A stretch of DNA of 64,000 nucleotides from Bacteroidota bacterium (GTDB lineage Bacteria > Bacteroidota > Bacteroidia > Chitinophagales > JADIYW01), in NCBI GenBank assembly GCA_016705125.1, contig JADIYW010000009.1, forward strand, positions 1-64,000, read 5' to 3'. How positions within the stretch are numbered: the stretch's first letter is position 1; each line of letters begins with the position of its first letter. The position numbers were made by a program, and so were the translations under genes. This document shows, piece by piece, positions 18,867 through 28,503 of the stretch. The notes under the pieces are model-generated. The model searched no databases and had not been told where the DNA came from. It saw only the letters and a program-made list of their open reading frames with translations.

Positions 18867-19997
18867 TTGGAAAACAATAAAACAATTGGAATCCTTGGCG
18901 GCGGTCAATTGGGAAGAATGCTTATTCAACAAGGCATAAACTATGGCTTAATCACCTATGTGCTTGATAAAGACCCAAATGCATCATGTAAAGACATTTG
19001 CAATAAATTTGTAGTTGGCGATTTATTAGATTTTGAAACCGTTTATCAGTTTGGAAAAATGGTAGATAAATTAACCATTGAAATTGAACATGTGAATGTC
19101 GATGCGCTTTTAAAACTCAAATCGGAGGGTTTGCAAATTATACCAGACCCCGAAGCTTTAAAAATAATACAAGATAAAGGGCTTCAAAAGGCATTTTATA
19201 AAGAAAATCAGATTCCTACTGCAGATTTTATTTTATTAAACAACAAAAGCGACCTTGAGAAGAATAGTGCTTTTTTACCTGCTTTTCAGAAAATGAGAAA
19301 ATTGGGATATGATGGAAAGGGTGTCACTAGAATAGAAAATCTAGACAACTTAACCCAAGCCTTTGATTGCGAGAGTATTTTAGAAAAATATTTCGATTTT
19401 GAAAAAGAAATTTCGGTAATTGTGGTGTCGGATGGAAAAGGCAATTTAGCCTGCTACGACCCTGTAGAACTCGTATTCGACCCGAAATACAATTTGGTAG
19501 ATTATCTAATTTCTCCTGCCAACATAAAACCGAGTATCGAAAATGAAGCAAAAGCAATAGCTAAAAAGGTAGTGGAAGAATTAAATTCCCCAGGTATTTT
19601 CGCTGTAGAATTATTTTTGGGCAAAAACAATGAATTGCTGGTAAATGAAACTGCTCCAAGAGCACATAATAGTGGACACCAAACCATTGAGGGCAACTAT
19701 TCCTCTCAATATGATCAACAAATCAGATTATTATTAGGATTGCCTATAGGAAGCGTTCAAGCGCATTCTCATTCATTGATGATGAACTTAATTGGCGAGC
19801 CAAAATATAGCGGAAAAGCAAAGTACGAAGGCATTGAAACTGTAATGGCTATGGAAGGGATTTATGTACATTTGTATGGTAAATTGGATACTCGGCCCGG
19901 CAGAAAAATGGGTCACATAACAATAATTGGCGACGATACTGCAAACATGATAGAGCAGTCGAAAAAAATTAAACAAATTTTAAAAATAAAGGCATGA
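18867..19997 (+). CDS. purK: N5-carboxyaminoimidazole ribonucleotide synthase
   Basis: This ATP-grasp enzyme uses ATP and bicarbonate to carboxylate AIR to N5-CAIR in purine synthesis. It opens IGILGGGQLGRMLIQQG and has GYDGKGVTRI, the ATP-binding EKYFDFEKEISVIV and NETAPRAHNSGHQTIE. The start is a TTG at 18867, because no ATG is in frame nearby and the protein aligns from its first residues. It shares four bases (ATGA) with purE downstream, so the pair is translationally coupled. Confidence 0.95.
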   Translation: MENNKTIGILGGGQLGRMLIQQGINYGLITYVLDKDPNASCKDICNKFVVGDLLDFETVYQFGKMVDKLTIEIEHVNVDALLKLKSEGLQIIPDPEALKIIQDKGLQKAFYKENQIPTADFILLNNKSDLEKNSAFLPAFQKMRKLGYDGKGVTRIENLDNLTQAFDCESILEKYFDFEKEISVIVVSDGKGNLACYDPVELVFDPKYNLVDYLISPANIKPSIENEAKAIAKKVVEELNSPGIFAVELFLGKNNELLVNETAPRAHNSGHQTIEGNYSSQYDQQIRLLLGLPIGSVQAHSHSLMMNLIGEPKYSGKAKYEGIETVMAMEGIYVHLYGKLDTRPGRKMGHITIIGDDTANMIEQSKKIKQILKIKA

Positions 19998-20506
19998 AAC
20001 CAACAATTGGCATCATCATGGGCAGCCAGAGTGATTTAATAATAATGCAAGAGGCTGTAGAAGTATTGAATAGTTTGGACATTGAATATGAACTTACAGT
20101 GGTATCCGCACATCGCACACCCGAACGGATGGTTGAATATGCACGAACTGCTCGCAACCGAGGGTTGAAAGTAATTATTGCTGGGGCAGGCGGCGCGGCA
20201 CACTTGCCCGGCATGGTGGCGTCGCTTACTACATTACCCGTAATTGGTGTCCCTATCAAATCATCAAACTCTATTGATGGTTGGGATTCTATTTTATCTA
20301 TTTTGCAAATGCCAGGTGGCATTCCAGTGGCTACTGTAGCACTCAATGGCTCAAAAAATGCGGGAATACTTGCGGCAAATATTTTAGGTGCTTTTGACGA
20401 ATCAATAGCTAAAAAACTAGAAGCTTATAAAGTAGAACTAGAGGAAAAAGTACTAGAAAGTGTATCGCAACTTAAAAACAAATATCCAAATTCATTTGAT
20501 GAATAG
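19994..20506 (+). CDS. purE: N5-carboxyaminoimidazole ribonucleotide mutase
   Basis: This 170-residue class I PurE converts N5-CAIR to CAIR, the step after PurK. Its signature segments are IGIIMGSQSDL, SAHRTPERM and IAGAGGAAHLPGMVA. It overlaps purK by four bases, so the two consecutive steps are encoded as one unit. Confidence 0.95.
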   Translation: MKPTIGIIMGSQSDLIIMQEAVEVLNSLDIEYELTVVSAHRTPERMVEYARTARNRGLKVIIAGAGGAAHLPGMVASLTTLPVIGVPIKSSNSIDGWDSILSILQMPGGIPVATVALNGSKNAGILAANILGAFDESIAKKLEAYKVELEEKVLESVSQLKNKYPNSFDE

Positions 20507-20701
20507 GGAGAAATTGGAGGGTTGGAGGGATTTGAAATTAAGTTCAATTTTATAATAAAACTAGGATAAGAGTATAACTAATTTGGTATTAATTAAGTTT
20601 TTCAACTTATTAGTTAAAGATTCGTTAAAGATTTTTATTTTATTATTTACTGGTATACTTTTGGCATATTAATTGATTTATCACCAAAAAAAATAATGAT
20701 T

Positions 20702-21157
20702 ATGAAAAAATTACTTACTATTTGCTTAATGTTTATTGGCTTAGCAGGAATTAATGCACAAGAAGTGCCAACTACTCCAGTTCCACTTCCTGATGGATCT
20801 AAAATTGTATTTAAAGAAACAGAATACAATTTTAATTCTCGTCCGATGGGAACACCTGTATCTCACGAATTTGTTTTCAAAAATGAAGGCACTGCTCCTC
20901 TAACTTTAACTAATGTAAAAGCTAGTTGTGGTTGTACTACTCCATCTTGGACTAAAGAGCCTATTGCACCAGGTGAAACGGGTAAGGTAGCTGCTGAATA
21001 CAATATGGCTAGAGCTGGTGGTTTCAACAAATCCATCACTGTAACGACTGCTGGTGGCGAAACTGTTGTTTTGTACATCAAAGGAGAGGCTTTATCTACT
21101 GAAAACCAAAATAGTGTGGACGAAACAAAACCGTCTATCATTTCGGAGCCTAAATAA
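20702..21157 (+). CDS. Secreted DUF1573 protein
   Basis: This roughly 151-residue protein has a signal peptide (to about residue 20) and one DUF1573 beta-sandwich. The recurring Bacteroidota signature is visible: ETEYNFNSRPMGTPVSHEF and NVKASCGCTTPSWTKEPIAPG. The protein is probably periplasmic or surface-exposed, and its role is unknown. Two in-frame ATGs lie 6 bp apart (20696, 20702); the second gives the usual MKK start. A strong hairpin terminator follows the gene. Confidence 0.8.
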   Translation: MKKLLTICLMFIGLAGINAQEVPTTPVPLPDGSKIVFKETEYNFNSRPMGTPVSHEFVFKNEGTAPLTLTNVKASCGCTTPSWTKEPIAPGETGKVAAEYNMARAGGFNKSITVTTAGGETVVLYIKGEALSTENQNSVDETKPSIISEPK

Positions 21158-21180
21158 TACCTAGTATTTAAAATTATAAA

Positions 21181-21212
21181 AAATGCCTCAACAGCTCCTT
21201 GTTGAGGCATTT
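21181..21212 (+). terminator. Rho-independent terminator after the DUF1573 gene
   Basis: A perfect 13-bp stem (AAATGCCTCAACA with TGTTGAGGCATTT) has a six-base loop and is followed by a T run. It lies 24 bp after the stop codon and separates this gene from the aminotransferase gene. Confidence 0.88.
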
Positions 21213-21231
21213 TTATTTATAGAAAATTTTA

Positions 21232-21239
21232 TACCTTTG
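21232..21239 (+). promoter_or_regulatory. -7 promoter element of the aminotransferase gene
   Basis: TACCTTTG matches the Bacteroidota -7 consensus TAnnTTTG exactly. It ends 4 bp before the ATG at 21244, implying a leaderless or nearly leaderless transcript. No clear -33 element was found at the usual spacing. Confidence 0.4.
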
Positions 21240-21243
21240 CTGG

Positions 21244-22443
21244 ATGCCTAGTCTTTCGCAGAAAAGTAATCAATTGCCAAGTTCTCCCATCAGGAAATTG
21301 TCACCCTTTGCAGAAAAAGCAAAGAAAGAAGGAAAAAAAATCTACCATTTGAATATCGGCCAGCCTGATATTGAAACACCACCCATTTTTTGGGAAACGC
21401 TACGTAAAATAGACAAAAAAGTACTTGAATATAGTCCTTCAAATGGCTATGAGCAATTGAGAATAAAATACAGCCATTTTTTCAAGAATAAATACCAAAT
21501 AAACTTAAATCCTTCAGAAATATTAATCACCTGTGGTGCTTCAGAGGCATTATTGTTTTCTTTTTTTTCAATTTTAGATGAAGGAGATGAAATAATTGCA
21601 ACAGATCCAATTTATGCTAATTATATAGGTTTTGCAAATGCTGGCGGCATCAACCTGGTTTCGGTTACTACCAATATTGATAATGGTTTTGCGCTTCCCG
21701 ACATGGAAACATTTGAAAAAGCCATTACCGACAAAACTAAAGCAATATTGATTTGCAATCCATCCAATCCAACGGGGTATTTTTATACAGCTACTGAATT
21801 GGAGCGACTAAAAGATATTGCACTCAAACACGATCTTTTTATAATTAGCGATGAGGTTTACCGCGATTTTGTTTATGATGGGCAATTCAAAAGCATGCTC
21901 GAATTTCCTGAACTAGAACAACATGTAATATTGGTTGATTCTTTATCCAAAAGATTTTCCATTACAGGAGGCAGAATTGGCATGGTAGCATCAAAAAACA
22001 AAGAAGTAATAGCAGCGATTTTAAAGTTTGCACAACAACGCTTAAGTCCTCCGGGCTTGGCTCAAGAAGCGGCAATTGGTTTGTTTGATTTAGAAGAAGA
22101 TTATTTTTTGGCGGTAAAAGCAGAATATATAAAGCGCCGAGATACCCTTGTAGCTGGATTAAACGAAATACCTGGCGTAATTTGCCCAAATCCTGGTGGC
22201 GCATTTTATTGTATGGTTCAGTTTCCTGTTAAAGATACCGATCACTATTGTCAATGGCTTCTAGAATCTTTTGATTACAACGGCGAGACGGTTATGATGG
22301 CGCCTGGTGGTGGATTTTATGTAAACCCATTAAACGGTAAAAATCAAGTAAGGGTGGCTTATGTGCTGAATTGTGAAGACCTAAAAAAGGCGATTATGAT
22401 TTTGGGTAAAAGTTTGGAAGTGTATAAAACACAATTTGGATAA
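21244..22443 (+). CDS. Class I/II PLP-dependent aminotransferase (aspartate aminotransferase-like)
   Basis: This 399-residue fold-type I aminotransferase has ICNPSNPTGYFYT, SDEVYRDFVYDG and the PLP-lysine region VDSLSKRFSITGGRIG. Length and motifs fit the aspartate/aromatic aminotransferase subgroup; the exact amino acid substrate cannot be told. It is preceded by a terminator and converges with mtaB, so it is monocistronic. Confidence 0.88.
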   Translation: MPSLSQKSNQLPSSPIRKLSPFAEKAKKEGKKIYHLNIGQPDIETPPIFWETLRKIDKKVLEYSPSNGYEQLRIKYSHFFKNKYQINLNPSEILITCGASEALLFSFFSILDEGDEIIATDPIYANYIGFANAGGINLVSVTTNIDNGFALPDMETFEKAITDKTKAILICNPSNPTGYFYTATELERLKDIALKHDLFIISDEVYRDFVYDGQFKSMLEFPELEQHVILVDSLSKRFSITGGRIGMVASKNKEVIAAILKFAQQRLSPPGLAQEAAIGLFDLEEDYFLAVKAEYIKRRDTLVAGLNEIPGVICPNPGGAFYCMVQFPVKDTDHYCQWLLESFDYNGETVMMAPGGGFYVNPLNGKNQVRVAYVLNCEDLKKAIMILGKSLEVYKTQFG

Positions 22444-22455
22444 GATATTTTTATT

Positions 22456-23778
22456 CTAAATCAGCACTTTTTCGCTAATTTTTCCTACGAAATAACCATT
22501 TTCATCTAATGATTCTAAAACTACTGGAACTGTAGTATTTACTAATTCGGACTGAAAAGGCACGTAAACTTTTAAATAATTAGGGGTAAAGCCACTCATT
22601 AAAATGCCATTTTTATCATCTTCAAATAGCACATCTAAGGTTTGTCCTACGAATTTCTGATAGAAAATTCTACGTTTTTTTTCTGATAAAATCCTTAATT
22701 GATTATTTCTTTCCTCTCTTATTTTTTGTGGTACAATACCCTCAAATGTTATCGCCTTGGTATTTTCTCTTTCGGAATAGGTAAAAACATGCAAATAAGC
22801 GATGTCCAATTCATTGAGAAACTGGTAGGTCTCCAAAAAATATTCATCGGTTTCGCCTGGAAAACCTACAATTATGTCCACACCAATACAGGCATTTGGC
22901 ATTTCCCTTTTTATTTTCGCAACCCTTGATGCATATAATTCTCGCTTATACCGCCTACTCATTAAGGATAGTATTTTATTTGATCCTGATTGTAATGGAA
23001 TATGAAAATGAGGCACAAATAAATTGCTTTGGGCTACAAATTCTATAATCTCATCGCTTAATAAATTGGGTTCAATAGATGAAATTCGGAAACGGTCAAT
23101 ACCATCAACCAAATCGAGCTGCTGAATTAGTTTATAAAAATTATAATCACCATCCAATCCTTTGCCATAATCTCCAGTATTTACGCCAGTCAACACAATT
23201 TCCTTTACTCCTGCAAGTGCCAGTTTATTTGCATTTTCAATTACATTATGTGGCGCATCACTCCTACTCGCACCTCTTGCTAAGGGAATAGTACAAAAAG
23301 TACACTTATAGTCGCAGCCATCCTGTATTTTCAAAAAAGACCTGGTTCTGTCGCCCACCGAATAGGCATCAAAAAAGGTATTCGCTTTTGATATTTCAGA
23401 AGCCACAACCATCCCGCAAGGATTTTTGGTTAAGTCATTCAATATTTTGGGCAATTGAAATTTTTCCGCTGCCCCCAAAACTAAATCAACGCCTTTGATA
23501 CTAGCAATTTCTTTTGGTTTTAATTGTGCATAACAGCCAATTACGACAACAAATGCATCAGGCGATTTTCGCAGAGCCTGCCTTACGGTAAAACGACATT
23601 TTTTATCTGCATTTTCGGTTACCGAGCAAGTATTTATTACATAAATATCTGCTTTTTCCTCAAAGGGAATTACCTCATAACCTTCATCCGTCATTAATCG
23701 ACCAATCGAAGAAGTTTCTGAAAAATTGAGTTTACAACCCAAAGTATAAAATCCTACCTTTTTTCCCTTGTTTATCAT
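22456..23778 (-). CDS. mtaB: tRNA t6A37 methylthiotransferase
   Basis: This 440-residue radical-SAM enzyme inserts a methylthio group into t6A37 of tRNA. It has the three-cysteine UPF0004 cluster domain (GCKLNFSET, NTCSVTENADKKC, GCYAQLKP), the radical-SAM triad in GCDYKCTFCTIPLARG, and a C-terminal TRAM-like region. The MtaB rather than MiaB assignment rests on GCKLN instead of GCAMN; the window's miaB is at 58.9 kb. Confidence 0.9.
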   Translation of the reverse strand: MINKGKKVGFYTLGCKLNFSETSSIGRLMTDEGYEVIPFEEKADIYVINTCSVTENADKKCRFTVRQALRKSPDAFVVVIGCYAQLKPKEIASIKGVDLVLGAAEKFQLPKILNDLTKNPCGMVVASEISKANTFFDAYSVGDRTRSFLKIQDGCDYKCTFCTIPLARGASRSDAPHNVIENANKLALAGVKEIVLTGVNTGDYGKGLDGDYNFYKLIQQLDLVDGIDRFRISSIEPNLLSDEIIEFVAQSNLFVPHFHIPLQSGSNKILSLMSRRYKRELYASRVAKIKREMPNACIGVDIIVGFPGETDEYFLETYQFLNELDIAYLHVFTYSERENTKAITFEGIVPQKIREERNNQLRILSEKKRRIFYQKFVGQTLDVLFEDDKNGILMSGFTPNYLKVYVPFQSELVNTTVPVVLESLDENGYFVGKISEKVLI

Positions 23779-24045
23779 TGAGTGGCAAAATTACAAAACA
23801 ATTCAATAATGTATAGAAAAAAGATATTTAGAAACGAGAACCAAGATTTAATAAATGTTGAATGATTAATTTTTAATGTTAAATCTGGAATTGAACCAAG
23901 AAACAAGAAATTCTGAATGAACGTGCTAAAAACGGTGGACTATCTACTGCGGACTGTTGACCTCCTTTCCTAGGTTTTTACCCAATATGTTAGTTAGTTT
24001 TGAAAACACCTCTTTTTTAAAATTCTATATTTACAAAAAAAACTT

Positions 24046-25014
24046 TTGATAAAAATAGGTGTAATTGGTGTTGGAAAATTAGGTAAGCTACATGCTACTA
24101 TTTTAAAGGAATCTACTGATTTTGAATTAGTTGGATGTTTCGACAATGACCCGATTGCCCTCAAAAATGTTTGCGAATCTTTGGATATAATGCCATACAC
24201 TAGTGCATTATCGCTGATAAAAGATTGTGATGCCATTGATATTGTTACCAATGCAAGCTCACATTATGAATATACTGTGGCTGCATTAAAAAATGGGAAA
24301 CATGTTTTTATTGAAAAACCATTTACACAAACCCTGCAAGAGGCGCAGCATTTAGTACAATTGAGTCATGAAGCGGATGTAAAAATTCAAGTAGGCTATA
24401 TTGAACGGTTCAACCCTGCATATAAAAATATAGAAAATATTAATCCCCAACCGCTATTCATTGAATCTCATCGCTTATCAACCTTTGACCCACGAGGAAC
24501 AGATACTTCAGTAGTATTGGATTTGATGGTACACGATTTGGACATTATTTTGCAATTGGTAAAAGCCAATGTAAAAAACATACAAGCCAATGGTGTTTCG
24601 GTTATTTCGGATAATATAGATATTGCAAATGCTCGTATCGAATTTGATAATGGCTGTGTAGTAAATATAACGGCGAGTAGAATTTCGATGAAGAAAATGC
24701 GTAAAATGCGAATTTTTCAAAAAGATGCTTATATATCGATGGATTTTTTGGATAAAAAAACGGAGATAATTAAAATAGTAGATGATGAAATAGAGACAGG
24801 TTTGGCGTTGCATATAAATGGAAAAACAAAAAACATTGTTGTCAAACAGCCAAAAAATGCCCCATCAAATGCCCTTTTGGAAGAATTAGAAAGTTTTGGA
24901 AATAGTATTAAAAACAATAAAAAAACGGTTGTTAATGCTGAAGATGCGCTAAAATCGATGGAGTTGGCATTTGAAATTTTGAAAAAAATCAAAAGGAATA
25001 GCTTTGAAAATTAG
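24046..25014 (+). CDS. Gfo/Idh/MocA-family NAD(P)-dependent oxidoreductase
   Basis: This 322-residue protein has an N-terminal Rossmann domain (IGVIGVGKLGKLHA) and the conserved EKPFTQT motif, followed by GYIERFNPA and a C-terminal alpha/beta domain with VHDLDIILQL. The family oxidises or reduces sugars and related compounds; the substrate is not predictable here. The start is a TTG at 24046, directly before the Rossmann strand. It lies upstream of a sugar-phosphate transferase gene, which loosely suggests polysaccharide metabolism. Confidence 0.82.
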   Translation: MIKIGVIGVGKLGKLHATILKESTDFELVGCFDNDPIALKNVCESLDIMPYTSALSLIKDCDAIDIVTNASSHYEYTVAALKNGKHVFIEKPFTQTLQEAQHLVQLSHEADVKIQVGYIERFNPAYKNIENINPQPLFIESHRLSTFDPRGTDTSVVLDLMVHDLDIILQLVKANVKNIQANGVSVISDNIDIANARIEFDNGCVVNITASRISMKKMRKMRIFQKDAYISMDFLDKKTEIIKIVDDEIETGLALHINGKTKNIVVKQPKNAPSNALLEELESFGNSIKNNKKTVVNAEDALKSMELAFEILKKIKRNSFEN

Positions 25015-25020
25015 GGTGTT

Positions 25021-25222
25021 TTAACCGCAAAGCACGCAAAAGTTTTTTGCAAAGTAAACAAAGTTTTTTTAAAAAATTCCATAACCAGAAGTACACAAAG
25101 TTTTTTATTTTAGTGCCGTTTTTATCTTTACTTAAAAATAAAATCCGCAAAGATTTTAAACTAAATTTCAATTCTACCTTTGCCTCCTTAGCGCATATTT
25201 TCTTTGTTTGCTTTGCGGTTAA
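25021..25222. repeat. MITE-like imperfect palindromic intergenic element
   Basis: The 321-bp gap between two genes holds a roughly 200-bp element. Its ends are exact inverted repeats: TTAACCGCAAAGCA at 25021-25034 and its complement, TGCTTTGCGGTTAA, at 25209-25222, with further partial matches inward. A CCGCAAAG motif recurs in the middle. No gene is present. The ends resemble a short dispersed element seen between genes in many Bacteroidota. Confidence 0.6.
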
Positions 25223-25321
25223 GTATTCATTTTTTACTTTATAATTCACAAAGTTTGCAAAAAGAAACTTTCAAATCTGCAATAAAAAAACCAGAAACCT
25301 AAAAAATTACATATAAGTCCC

Positions 25322-25329
25322 TATTTTTG
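25322..25329 (+). promoter_or_regulatory. -7 promoter element of the sugar-transferase gene
   Basis: TATTTTTG matches TAnnTTTG and ends 6 bp before the ATG at 25336, again implying a very short leader. No convincing -33 element is visible upstream. Confidence 0.35.
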
Positions 25330-25335
25330 CAATAA

Positions 25336-26757
25336 ATGAAAATAAACCAAAACAAAGGAGTTTTTAAATATTTAGTTGGCGATTTTATAGCGGCTCTTGT
25401 TTCATGGGTAGTGTTGTTTTTTGTCCGAAAAATATATTTAGAAAAACAAATTGATTTCACCTATGAAAAGGCATTTGCCGACAATAATTTCATTTATGGA
25501 ACCTTATTAATTAGCCTATTTTGGATTTTATTATATATCATTGGCAACACCTATACTAATATTTACAAAAAATCAAGACTTACAGAAATCGGCAAAACCA
25601 TTTGGCAAAGTATTGTTGGTTGTGTGATGCTGTTTTTTTTATTTCTTTTGGATGATTTAGTACAAAAATATCAAGATTATTACGTCTTGTTTTTCACCTT
25701 ATTTGGTCTTCATTTCACCACTACTCTATTTTCCAGACTTACAATATTATATTTTGCCAAAAGAAAATTGAGGACAGGAAAAATTAGTTTTTCGACGCTA
25801 ATTATTGGAGGCACAAAAAAATCAAATGAGATTTACAACGAAATAATGAAATCAAAAAACCCAACTGGTTTTAATTTCAAAGGATTCATAAGTTTAAATC
25901 CACTTGCCCACCCAAACCCAAAAAGTGCTTTGTCGTATTTAGGTACTATTAGTGATTTAAAAAAGATGATTGACACCCATAAGATTGAAGAGGTAATAAT
26001 TGCTATGGACACCTCTGAACACCATCAGATTAACGAAATTTTTTCATTATTAGAAACCGAATATGTAAATATAAAAATCATTCCAGACTTATATGATATA
26101 CTTTCGGGTTCGGTAAAAATGGAAAATGTGTTGGGTGCTGCGCTCATTGAAATTGACCAAACCCTGCTTAAACCTTGGCAGGTATTTTTGAAACGAGAAA
26201 TAGATGTATTCACCTCTTTCATAGTGCTTATTTTGTGTATCCCACTCTTTATTTTTTTAATATTGGGCGTCTTATTTTCTTCAAAAGGGCCAATTATTTT
26301 TCGACAAGAAAGAGTAGGAAAAAATGGCAGATTATTTTATATCCTTAAGTTTAGGACAATGTATATGGATGCCGAAAAAGATGGGCCACAACTGAGCAAA
26401 ACCGACGACCCTCGGATAACCAAAATAGGGAAAGTTTTGAGGAAATATAGATTGGATGAACTGCCGCAATTTCTGAATGTATTACTTGGCGATATGTCGC
26501 TAGTTGGGCCACGGCCAGAGCGAGCTTATTATATTGAAAAAATATTGGAGAAAGCTCCACATTATAAGCACTTACAAAAAGTAAAACCAGGCATTACCAG
26601 TTGGGGCATGGTAAAATATGGCTATGCTGCCAATGTAGAAGAAATGGTAAAAAGGATGAAATTCGACCTCCTGTACGTCGAAAATATATCGATTTCGTTA
26701 GATATAAAAATTTTGTTTTATACCCTTTTAACTTTGATTCAAGGGAAAGGGAAGTAG
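25336..26757 (+). CDS. Polyprenyl-phosphate sugar phosphotransferase (WcaJ/WbaP-type)
   Basis: This 473-residue initiating enzyme of extracellular polysaccharide synthesis should move a sugar-1-phosphate onto undecaprenyl phosphate. It has four N-terminal membrane helices, a cytosolic CoA-binding-like domain (TLIIGGTKKSNEIYNEI), a fifth hydrophobic segment, and the catalytic bacterial sugar transferase domain. The last shows RQERVGKNGRLFYILKFRTM, LRKYRLDELPQF and MSLVGPRPE. The sugar is not determined. No other exopolysaccharide gene lies next to it except the oxidoreductase upstream. Confidence 0.9.
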   Translation: MKINQNKGVFKYLVGDFIAALVSWVVLFFVRKIYLEKQIDFTYEKAFADNNFIYGTLLISLFWILLYIIGNTYTNIYKKSRLTEIGKTIWQSIVGCVMLFFLFLLDDLVQKYQDYYVLFFTLFGLHFTTTLFSRLTILYFAKRKLRTGKISFSTLIIGGTKKSNEIYNEIMKSKNPTGFNFKGFISLNPLAHPNPKSALSYLGTISDLKKMIDTHKIEEVIIAMDTSEHHQINEIFSLLETEYVNIKIIPDLYDILSGSVKMENVLGAALIEIDQTLLKPWQVFLKREIDVFTSFIVLILCIPLFIFLILGVLFSSKGPIIFRQERVGKNGRLFYILKFRTMYMDAEKDGPQLSKTDDPRITKIGKVLRKYRLDELPQFLNVLLGDMSLVGPRPERAYYIEKILEKAPHYKHLQKVKPGITSWGMVKYGYAANVEEMVKRMKFDLLYVENISISLDIKILFYTLLTLIQGKGK

Positions 26758-26789
26758 GGAATGAATAAAATTTGTCAAGCCTGAGTGCC

Positions 26790-26806
26790 TGTATAATTTT
26801 TATACA
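26790..26806 (+). terminator. Weak hairpin terminator candidate
   Basis: A 7-bp AT-rich stem (TGTATAA/TTATACA, 3-nt loop) is followed within 2 bp by a seven-T run. It lies 33 bp after the sugar-transferase stop codon. Low GC makes it a weak candidate. The rest of the gap to the CRISPR array holds no gene. Confidence 0.4.
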
Positions 26807-26940
26807 ATGTTTTTTTATTTGTGTATTGGTGGCATTTAGTTTTTTAATTTTTTTTGCCACAGATGCACAGATGTTTTTAAAAACTATTTAGTGATAGTTA
26901 CAAAATTCCTCTCCTTTGGAGGGGTTAGGGGGTGGTACTT

Positions 26941-28503
26941 GTTTCCTTCGCTTTGCGCTATCGCATGAAGGTAAATATATAAAGTTTTGATTTCTAGTGT
27001 GGATATTATTGTTTCCTTCGCTTTGCGCTATCGCATGAAGGTAAATCTTTATCACGAACCAGAGTAATTTCTTTCAATGTTTCCTTCGCTTTGCGCTATC
27101 GCATGAAGGTAAATTGGAACTACCATCACACATAATCCTTAAAAGATGTTTCCTTCGCTTTGCGCTATCGCATGAAGGTAAATGATATAGAGCGAAGAAA
27201 AAATGGTCATTGGTGTTTCCTTCGCTTTGCGCTATCGCATGAAGGTAAATACAAGAAATCAGAGAACTTGAGATTAATGGAGAAAAAAATAATGTTTCCT
27301 TCGCTTTGCGCTATCGCATGAAGGTAAATAACGCAAAAATTAACGTAGCAGGTGGTGTAACAACGTTTCCTTCGCTTTGCGCTATCGCATGAAGGTAAAT
27401 TATATAAGACTAGTTCGTCTAAATGTGTCATATCTTTGTTTCCTTCGCTTTGCGCTATCGCATGAAGGTAAATAGAAACAAGGACTAGATCAGATAAAAA
27501 AATTGTTTCCTTCGCTTTGCGCTATCGCATGAAGGTAAATAAAAAGTGGATGAATTGTATTTGGACAAAAATGGTTTCCTTCGCTTTGCGCTATCGCATG
27601 AAGGTAAATGTTAAATTTCAGTTCTGGCGCAAGAATGGTAATTGTTTCCTTCGCTTTGCGCTATCGCATGAAGGTAAATTTGAAATTTAAATTTTATAAA
27701 AAATAAAAATTTGTTTCCTTCGCTTTGCGCTATCGCATGAAGGTAAATATACTTTACTTTAGTAGTAAATGAAGAAAATTGTTTCCTTCGCTTTGCGCTA
27801 TCGCATGAAGGTAAATATTCTACAATTCTTAAATAACAAAAATATATTGTTTCCTTCGCTTTGCGCTATCGCATGAAGGTAAATAATAAAAATCGTCAAA
27901 ATCATCGGCAAAGTTTTCGTTTCCTTCGCTTTGCGCTATCGCATGAAGGTAAATGAAGGACATTATCGTTCTAAAAATAAAATAATATGTTTCCTTCGCT
28001 TTGCGCTATCGCATGAAGGTAAATATTCAATTAATACCCTACAGTGAAGCAAAAATTGGTTTCCTTCGCTTTGCGCTATCGCATGAAGGTAAATATCAAA
28101 TAAACAATTAAATAATAATAACATGAGTTTCCTTCGCTTTGCGCTATCGCATGAAGATAAATTACCAGAAGGAATTAATTAAGGAGATCTTAATTGTTTC
28201 CTTCGCTTTGCGCTATCGCATGAAGGTAAATATATATCTTATGAAATCAATTAAATTTATTTTCCGTTTCCTTCGCTTTGCGCTATCGCATGAAGGTAAA
28301 TAAAAAAACAAGTGAACCAAAACAGAAAAAGTTTCCTTCGCTTTGCGCTATCGCATGAAGGTAAATTCTTTAAAAATTAAATATCATAAACATGCAGAAC
28401 GTTTCCTTCGCTTTGCGCTATCGCATGAAGGTAAATATAAATAAAAACGAAAAAAATGAAAAAAATTGTTTCCTTCGCTTTGCGCTATCGCATGAAGGTA
28501 AAT
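26941..28503 (-). CRISPR. CRISPR array, 23 repeats and 22 spacers
   Basis: There are 23 copies of a 36-bp repeat. On the plus strand it starts GTTTCCTTCGCTTTGCG and ends CATGAAGGTAAAT. All copies look identical except the one at 28127-28162, which has A for G near its end (GAAGATAAAT). Spacers are 29-37 bp, with one of 43 bp (27251-27293). On the minus strand the repeat ends GAAGGAAAC, like the 3' handle of many type III repeats, and the cas genes and AT-rich leader lie to the right. The array is therefore most likely transcribed on the minus strand from about 28.5 kb leftward, with the newest spacers near 28.4 kb. Confidence 0.97.

Noticed and set aside
26900..26940. GGAGGGGTTAGGGGGTGG-type string just before the array as a CRISPR leader
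   Set aside because: It is a common Bacteroidota intergenic string; repeat handle and cas gene position place the leader at the other end of the array.
27207..27431. Minus-strand reading frame of 74 codons
   Set aside because: It lies entirely in CRISPR repeats and spacers; its repeated peptide is a translation of the repeat.
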